From Strongylocentrotus droebachiensis (lineage: Eukaryota > Echinodermata > Echinoidea > Camarodonta > Strongylocentrotidae): a DNA stretch of 64,000 nucleotides. The stretch spans positions 434,001-498,000 of the forward strand of contig JAVYIG010000170.1 in the NCBI GenBank assembly GCA_035222895.1, in the 5' to 3' direction. The translations under genes and the position numbers were made by a program. Below the pieces are notes generated by a model, which searched no databases, had not been told where the DNA came from, and saw only the letters and a list, made by a program, of their open reading frames with translations. Shown here in pieces: positions 56,887 to 64,000 of the stretch (position 1 is the first letter of the stretch; every line of letters begins with the position of its first letter).

Positions 56887-58780
56887 TTGATTTTCGAATT
56901 ATCTCAAATTCGCCTATGCTTCCCTTTTTGTGAGCAAACGGGAGTCATAACAAGTCTAAGGGTATGTTGGACTCTTATGAAGAGAAAACGGAGAGGATTG
57001 AAAATTTTCATTTTTTGGCAAAAAAAAAAAGAGCTAACCCCTTGCCATTTTTTCGAAAAAAGGGCGGTTTTCGAATTTCCAAGATTTGACATTCCTTATT
57101 TTTTTCATGAACAAACAGGAGTCATAATAAGTTTGTGGGCATGTTGGGACTATCATGGAGAGAAAATGGAGAGGACTGAAAATGTTCATTTTTTGGCAAA
57201 AACGATGACCTAACCCCTTGCCATTTTTTCAAAATATTTTGATTTTCGAATTATCCCGAATTTGCCTATGCTTCCCTTTTTGTGAACAAACGGGAGTCAT
57301 AACAAGTCTAAGGGGATGTTTGGACTCTTATGAAGAGAAAATGGAGAGGACTGAAAATGTTCATTTTTTGGCAAAAACGATGAGCTAACCCCTTGCCATT
57401 TATACGAAAAAGGGGCGGTTTTCAAATTTTCCAAGATTTGGCTTTACTTCCCTTGTAATGAACAAACAGGAGTCATAATAAGTTTGTGGGCATGTTGGGA
57501 CTATCATGGAGAGAAAATGGAGAGGACTGAAAATTTTCATTTTTTGGCAAAAACGATGAGCTAACCCCTTGCCATTTTTTCGAAAAAAGGGCGGTTTTCA
57601 AATTTCCAAGATTTGACATTCCTTATTTTTTCATGAACAAACAGGAATCATAATAAGTTTGTGGGCATGTTGGGACTATCATGGAGAGAAAACGGAGAGG
57701 ATTGAAAATTTTCATTTTTTGGCAAAAACGATGACCTAACCCCTAGCCATTTTTTCAAAATATTTTGATTTTCGAATTATCTCAAATTCGCCTATGCTTC
57801 CCTTTTTGTGAGCAAACGGGAGTCATAACAAGTCTAAGGGTATGTTGGACTCTTATGAAGAGAAAACGGAGAGGATTGAAAATTTTCATTTTTTGGCAAA
57901 AAAAAAAAGAGCTAACCCCTTGCCATTTTTTCGAAAAAAGGGCGGTTTTCGAATTTCCAAGATTTGACATTCCTTATTTTTTTCATGAACAAACAGGAGT
58001 CATAATAAGTTTGTGGGCATGTTGGGACTATCATGGAGAGAAAGTGGAGAGGACTGAAAATGTTCATTTTTTGGCAAAAACGATGACCTAACCCCTTGCC
58101 ATTTTTTCAAAATATTTTGATTTTCGAATTATCCCGAATTTGCCTATGCTTCCCTTTTTGTGAACAAACGGGAGTCATAACAAGTCTAAGGGGATGTTTG
58201 GACTCTTATGAAGAGAAAATGGAGAGGACTGAAAATGTTCATTTTTTGGCAAAAACGATGAGCTAACCCCTTGCCATTTATACGAAAAAGGGGCGGTTTT
58301 CAAATTTTCCAAGATTTGGCTTTACTTCCCTTGTAATGAACAAGCAGGAGTCATAATAAGTTTGTGGGCATGTTGGGACTATCATGGAGAGAAAATGGAG
58401 AGGACTGAAAATTTTCATTTTTTGGCAAAAACGATGAGCTAACCCCTTGCCATTTTTTCGAAAAAAGGGCGGTTTTCAAATTTCCAAGATTTGACATTCC
58501 TTATTTTTTCATGAACAAACAGGAATCATAATAAGTTTGTGGGCATGTTGGGACTATCATGGAGAGAAAACGGAGAGGATTGAAAATTTTCATTTTTTGG
58601 CAAAAACGATGACCTAACCCCTAGCCATTTTTTCAAAATATTTTGATTTTCGAATTATCTCAAATTCGCCTATGCTTCCCTTTTTGTGAACAAACGGGAG
58701 TCATAACAAGTCTAAGGGTATGTTGGACTCTTATGAAGAGAAAACGGAGAGGATTGAAAATTTTCATTTTTTGGCAAAAA
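56887..58780 (+). repeat. 878-bp pentamer higher-order repeat
   Basis: The type-2 monomer motif recurs at 56887, 57765 and 58643, spaced 878, with the intervening five monomers alike. The last copy is cut short by the junction at 58789-58806. Confidence 0.8.
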
Positions 58781-58788
58781 AAAAAAGA

Positions 58789-58806
58789 GCTAACCCCGGA
58801 GAGGTT
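58789..58806 (+). repeat. Deletion junction within the array
   Basis: GAGCTAACCCCGGAGAGGTT joins a monomer end to the middle of another, removing about 20 nt of the next head. It is seen once in the window. Confidence 0.7.
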
Positions 58807-61364
58807 TTCAAATTTCCAAGATTTGACATTCCTTATTTTTTCATGAACAAACAGGAATCATAATAAGTTTGTGGGCGTGTTGGGACTATCATGGAGAGAA
58901 AACGGAGAGGATTGAAAATTTTCATTTTTTGGCAAAAACGATGACCTAACCCCTAGCCATTTTTTCAAAATATTTTGATTTTCGAATTATCTCAAATTCG
59001 CCTATGCTTCCCTTTTTGTGAACAAACGGGAGTCATAACAAGTCTAAGGGTATGTTGGACTCTTATGAAGAGAAAACGGAGAGGATTGAAAATTTTCATT
59101 TTTTGGCCAAAAAAAAAAGAGCTAACCCCTTGCCATTTATACGAAAAAGGGGCGGTTTTCAAATTTTCCAAGATTTGGCTTTACTTCCCTTGTAATGAAC
59201 AAACAGGAGTCATAATAAGTTTGTGGGCATGTTGGGACTATCATGGAGAGAAAATGGAGAGGACTGAAAATTTTCATTTTTTGGCAAAAACGATGCCATT
59301 TTTTCGAAAAAAGGGCGGTTTTCAAATTTCCAAGATTTGACATTCCTTATTTTTTCATGAACAAACAGGAATCATAATAAGTTTGTGGGCATGTTGGGAC
59401 TATCATGGAGAGAAAACGGAGAGGATTGAAAATTTTCATTTTTTGGCAAAAACGATGACCTAACCCCTAGCCATTTTTTCAAAATATTTTGATTTTCGAA
59501 TTATCTCAAATTCGCCTATGCTTCCCTTTTTGTGAACAAACGGGAGTCATAACAAGTCTAAGGGTATGTTGGACTCTTATGAAGAGAAAACGGAGAGGAT
59601 TGAAAATTTTCATTTTTTGGCAAAAAAAAAAAGAGCTAACCCCTTGCCATTTTTTCGAAAAAAGGGCGGTTTTCGAATTTCCAAGATTTGACATTCCTTA
59701 TTTTTTTCATGAACAAACAGGAATCATAATAAGTTTGTGGGCATGTTGGGACTATCATGGAGAGAAAATGGAGAGGACTGAAAATTTTCATTTTTTGGCA
59801 AAAACGATGAGCTAACCCCTTGCCATTTTTTCAAAAAAAAGGGCGGTTTTCAAATTTCCAAGATTTGACATTCCTTATTTTTTCATGAACAAACAGGAAT
59901 CATAATAAGTTTGTGGGCGTGTTGGGACTATCATGGAGAGAAAACGGAGAGGATTGAAAATTTTCATTTTTTGGCAAAAACGATGACCTAACCCCTAGCC
60001 ATTTTTTCAAAATATTTTGATTTTCGAATTATCTCAAATTCGCCTATGCTTCCCTTTTTTTGAACAAACGGGAGTCATAACAAGTCTAAGGGTATGTTGG
60101 ACTCTTATGAAGAGAAAACGGAGAGGATTGAAAATTTTCATTTTTTGGCCAAAAAAAAAAGAGCTAACCCCTTGCCATTTTTTCGAAAAAAGGGCGGTGT
60201 TCGAATTTCCAAGATTTGACATTCCTTATTTTTTTCATGAACAAACAGGAGTCATAATAAGTTTGTGGGCATGTTGGGACTATCATGGAGAGAAAATGGA
60301 GAGGACTGAAAATGTTCATTTTTTGGCAAAAACGATGACCTAACCCCTTGCCATTTTTTCAAAATATTTTGATTTTCGAATTATCTCAAATTCGCCTATG
60401 CTTCCCTTTTTTTGAACAAACGGGAGTCATAACAAGTCTAAGGGTATGTTGGACTCTTATGAAGAGAAAACGGAGAGGATTGAAAATTTTCATTTTTTGG
60501 CCAAAAAAAAAAGAGCTAACCCCTTGCCATTTTTTCGAAAAAAGGGCGGTGTTCGAATTTCCAAGATTTGACATTCCTTATTTTTTTCATGAACAAACAG
60601 GAGTCATAATAAGTTTGTGGGCATGTTGGGACTATCATGGAGAGAAAATGGAGAGGACTGAAAATGTTCATTTTTTGGCAAAAACGATGACCTAACCCCT
60701 TGCCATTTTTTCAAAATATTTTGATTTTCGAATTATCCCGAATTTGCCTATGCTTCCCTTTTTGTGAACAAACGGGAGTCATAACAATTCTAAGGGGATG
60801 TTTGGACTCTTATGAAGAGAAAATGGAGAGGACTGAAAATGTTCATTTTTTCTCTTATGAAGAGAAAACGGAGAGGATTGAAAATTTTCATTTTTTGGCA
60901 AAAAAAAAAAGAGCTAACCCCTTGCCATTTTTTCGAAAAAAGGGCGGTTTTCGAATTTCCAAGATTTGACATTCCTTATTTTTTTCATGAACAAACAGGA
61001 GTCATAATAAGTTTGTGGGCATGTTGGGACTATCATGGAGAGAAAATGGAGAGGACTGAAAATGTTCATTTTTTGGCAAAAACGATGACCTAACCCCTTG
61101 CCATTTTTTCAAAATATTTTGATTTTCGAATTATCCCGAATTTGCCTATGCTTCCCTTTTTGTGAACAAACGGGAGTCATAACAATTCTAAGGGGATGTT
61201 TGGACTCTTATGAAGAGAAAATGGAGAGGACTGAAAATGTTCATTTTTTCTCTTATGAAGAGAAAACGGAGAGGATTGAAAATTTTCATTTTTTGGCAAA
61301 AAAAAAAAGAGCTAACCCCTTGCCATTTTTTCGAAAAAAGGGCGTTTTTCGAATTTCCAAGATT

Positions 61365-61560
61365 TGACATTACTTCCCTTTTAAGTCTAAGGGGATGTTT
61401 GGACTCTTATGAAGAGAAAACGGAGAGGATTGAAAATTTTCATTTTTTGGCAAAAACGATGAGCTAACTCCTTGCCATTTTTACGAAAAAGGGGCGTTTT
61501 TCGAATTTCCAAGATTTGACATTACTTCCCTTTTAAGCCTAAGGGTATGTTGGACTCTTA
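61365..61560 (+). repeat. Locally duplicated short monomer variant
   Basis: GACATTACTTCCCTTTTAAG joins directly to CTAAGG, omitting the GTGAACAAA...GTCATAA segment of the monomer. It occurs twice about 150 nt apart (61367 and 61516), so a shortened unit has begun to duplicate. Confidence 0.75.
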
Positions 61561-64000
61561 TGAAGAGAAAATGGAGAGGACTGAAAATGTTCATTTTTTG
61601 GCAAAAACGATGAGCTAACCCCTTGCCATTTATACGAAAAAGGGGCGGTTTTCAAATTTTCCAAGATTTGGCTTTACTTCCCTTGTAATGAACAAACAGG
61701 AATCATAATAAGTTTGTGGGCATGTTGGGACTATCATGGAGAGAAAATGGAGAGGACTGAAAATTTTCATTTTTTGGCAAAAACGATGAGCTAACCCCTT
61801 GCCATTTTTTCGAAAAAAGGGCGGTTTTCGAATTTCCAAGATTTGGCTTTACTTCCCTTGTAATGAACAAGCAGGAGTCATAATAAGTTTGTGGGCATGT
61901 TGGAACTATCATGGAGAGAAAATGGAGAGGACTGAAAATGTTCATTTTTTGGCAAAAACGATGACCTAACCCCTTGCCATTTTTTCAAAATATTTTGATT
62001 TTCGAATTATCCCGAATTTGCCTATGCTTCCCTTTTTGTGAACAAACGGGAGTCATAACAAGTCTAAGGGGATGTTTGGACTCTTATGAAGAGAAAATGG
62101 AGAGGACTGAAAATGTTCATTTTTTGGCAAAAACGATGAGCTAACCCCTTGCCATTTATACGAAAAAGGGGCGGTTTTCAAATTTTCCAAGATTTGGCTT
62201 TACTTCCCTTGTAATGAACAAGCAGAAGTCATAATAAGTTTGTGGGCATGTTGGGACTATCATGGAGAGAAAATGGAGAGGACTGAAAATTTTCATTTTT
62301 TGGCAAAAACGATGAGCTAACCCCTTGCCATTTTTTCGAAAAAAGGGCGGTTTTCAAATTTCCAAGATTTGACATTCCTTATTTTTTCATGAACAAACAG
62401 GAATCATAATAAGTTTGTGGGCGTGTTGGGACTATCATGGAGAGAAAACGGAGAGGATTGAAAATTTTCATTTTTTGGCAAAAACGATGACCTAACCCCT
62501 AGCCATTTTTTCAAAATATTTTGATTTTCGAATTATCTCAAATTCGCCTATGCTTCCCTTTTTTGTGAACAAACGGGAGTCATAACAAGTCTAAGGGTAT
62601 GTTGGACTCTTATGAAGAGAAAACGGAGAGGATTGAAAATTTTCATTTTTTGGCCAAAAAAAAAAGAGCTAACCCCTTGCCATTTTTTCGAAAAAAGGGC
62701 GGTGTTCGAATTTCCAAGATTTGACATACCTTATTTTTTTTCATGAACAAACAGGAGTCATAATAAGTTTGTGGGCATGTTGGGACTATTATGGAGAGAA
62801 AATGGAGAGGACTGAAAATGTTCATTTTTTGGCAAAAACGATGACCTAACCCCTTGCCATTTTTTCAAAATATTTTGATTTTCGAATTATCCCGAATTTG
62901 CCTATGCTTCCCTTTTTGTGAACAAACGGGAGTCATAACAAGTCTAAGGGGATGTTTGGACTCTTATGAAGAGAAAACGGAGAGGATTGAAAATTTTCAT
63001 TTTTTGGCAAAAAAAAAGAGCTAACCCCTTGCCATTTTTTCGAAAAAAGGGCGGTTTTCGAATTTCCAAGATTTGACATTCCTTATTTTTTCATGAACAA
63101 ACAGGAATCATAATAAGTTTGTGGGCATGTTGGGACTATCATGGAGAGAAAACGGAGAGGATTGAAAATTTTCATTTTTTGGCAAAAACGATGACCTAAC
63201 CCCTAGCCATTTTTTCAAAATATTTTGATTTTCGAATTATCTCAAATTCGCCTATGCTTCCCTTTTTGTGAGCAAACGGGAGTCATAACAAGTCTAAGAG
63301 TATGTTGGACTCTTATGAAGAGAAAACGGAGAGGATTGAAAATTTTCATTTTTGGCAACAAAAAAAAGAGCTAACCCCTTGCCATTTTTTCGAAAAAAGG
63401 GCGGTTTTCGAATTTCCAAGATTTGACATTCCTTATTTTTTTCATGAACAAACAGGAGTCATAATAAGTTTGTGGGCATGTTGGAACTATCATGGAGAGA
63501 AAATGGAGAGGACTGATAATGTTCATTTTTTGGCAAAAACGATGACCTAACCCCTTGCCATTTTTTCAAAATATTTTGATTTTCGAATTATCCCGAATTT
63601 GCCTATGCTTCCCTTTTTGTGAACAAACGGGAGTCATAACAAGTCTAAGGGGATGTTTGGACTCTTATGGAGAGAAAATGGAGAGGACTGAAAATGTTCA
63701 TTTTTTGGCAAAAACGATGAGCCATTTATACGAAAAAGGGGCGGTTTTCAAATTTTCCAAGATTTGGCTTTACTTCCCTTGTAATGAACAAACAGGAGTC
63801 ATAATAAGTCTAAGGGGATGTTTGGACTCTTATGAAGAGAAAATGGAGAGGACTGAAAATGTTCATTTTTTGGCAAAAACGATGAGCTAACCCCTTGCCA
63901 TTTATACGAAAAAGGGGCGGTTTTCAAATTTTCCAAGATTTGGCTTTACTTCCCTTGTAATGAACAAGCAGGAGTCATAATAAGTTTGTGGGCATGTTGG

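Larger units (their letters stand above)
28806..64000 (+). repeat. Satellite array, ~175.5 bp monomer, about 200 copies, runs off the window
   Basis: The array is uninterrupted for 35.2 kb. A typical unit contains CCATTTTTTCGAAAAAAGGGCGG, TTTCCAAGATTTGACATTCC, ATGAACAAACAGGA.TCATAA, AAGTTTGTGGGCATGTTGG, ACTATCATGGAGAGAAAA, GGAGAGGA.TGAAAATTTTC and TTTTTTGGCAAAAACGATGA. Three head variants occur: CGAAAAAAGGGCGG (type 1), CAAAATATTTTGATTTTCG (type 2) and ATACGAAAAAGGGGCGG (type 3). They largely alternate, so a ~351 bp dimer is common, and dimers are grouped in larger repeats. The A-run after TTGGCC/TTGGC varies from 5 to about 12. No transposon, gene or unique sequence interrupts it. Function unknown; pericentromeric, subtelomeric or interstitial heterochromatin are all possible. 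Confidence 0.97.

Noticed and set aside
28890..63890. Dozens of 60-121 codon reading frames on both strands in the satellite (for example the 108-codon frame at 51749, 54207, 57765)
   Set aside because: They repeat with the satellite period, appear in several frames on both strands of the same DNA, and contain the monomer twice as a tandem protein repeat. A ~350 nt dimer with few stops explains them. No start context, splice signals or known domain supports coding.
28806..64000. CRISPR array
   Set aside because: Repeats are contiguous with no unique spacers, and the genome is plainly animal.

Overview
The window is animal nuclear DNA. It is AT-rich, has phase-consistent GT-AG introns of about 0.3 to 3.5 kb, and is full of retrotransposon debris, SINEs, hairpin repeats and poly-C runs. 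The only host gene I can support is the 3' two thirds of a WDR81 orthologue. The repeat content (a tRNA-headed SINE, non-LTR elements, poly-C runs) suggests a marine deuterostome, most likely a sea urchin or another echinoderm. That assignment is inference from recalled repeat style, not a database match.

Positions 1 to about 25,630 hold the WDR81 gene on the + strand. Eighteen coding exons join in one uninterrupted frame (3,804 nt, 1,267 residues plus stop) from 429 to the TGA at 24601-24603. The 5' exons (BEACH domain and N-terminus) lie outside the window. Exons 1-8 encode the central helical region, exons 8-11 a poorly conserved Ser/Gly/Asn-rich linker, and exons 12-18 a seven-bladed WD40 propeller that ends the protein. 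In animals WDR81 works with WDR91 on endosomal PtdIns3P turnover and endosome maturation, and also in aggrephagy.

The introns carry most of the accessory content. There are at least five degraded minus-strand non-LTR retrotransposon pieces, the 5' end of a Ty3/Gypsy-like LTR element (LTR, tRNA-Gln-type primer-binding site, broken gag), two copies of a tRNA-derived SINE, several foldback (MITE-like) repeats, an unclassified element with long direct repeats, and a decayed duplicate of exon 8 beside the real exon.

Positions 25,640 to 28,800 form an intergenic transition zone. It holds two copies of a ~420 bp repeat (called R here), a lone diverged monomer of the downstream satellite, a 128-bp tandem duplication, an ~800 bp trinucleotide-rich microsatellite and a (TA)n tract.

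Positions 28,806 to 64,000 (the window end, array not finished) are one uninterrupted ~35.2 kb satellite array with a ~175.5 bp monomer, roughly 200 copies. The monomers fall into at least three head variants arranged in a mosaic of higher-order repeats: 351, 527, 878 and 1,404 bp units, plus near-identical multi-kilobase copies at offsets of 3,323, 5,255, 10,686 and 13,044 bp. The many ~60-120 residue reading frames here are by-products of the repeat. The most interesting inference is that R lies next to satellite monomer sequence at two places in the same order, once with about one and a half monomers and once with the whole array. This suggests the satellite was amplified from a tandem repeat carried inside a dispersed element.
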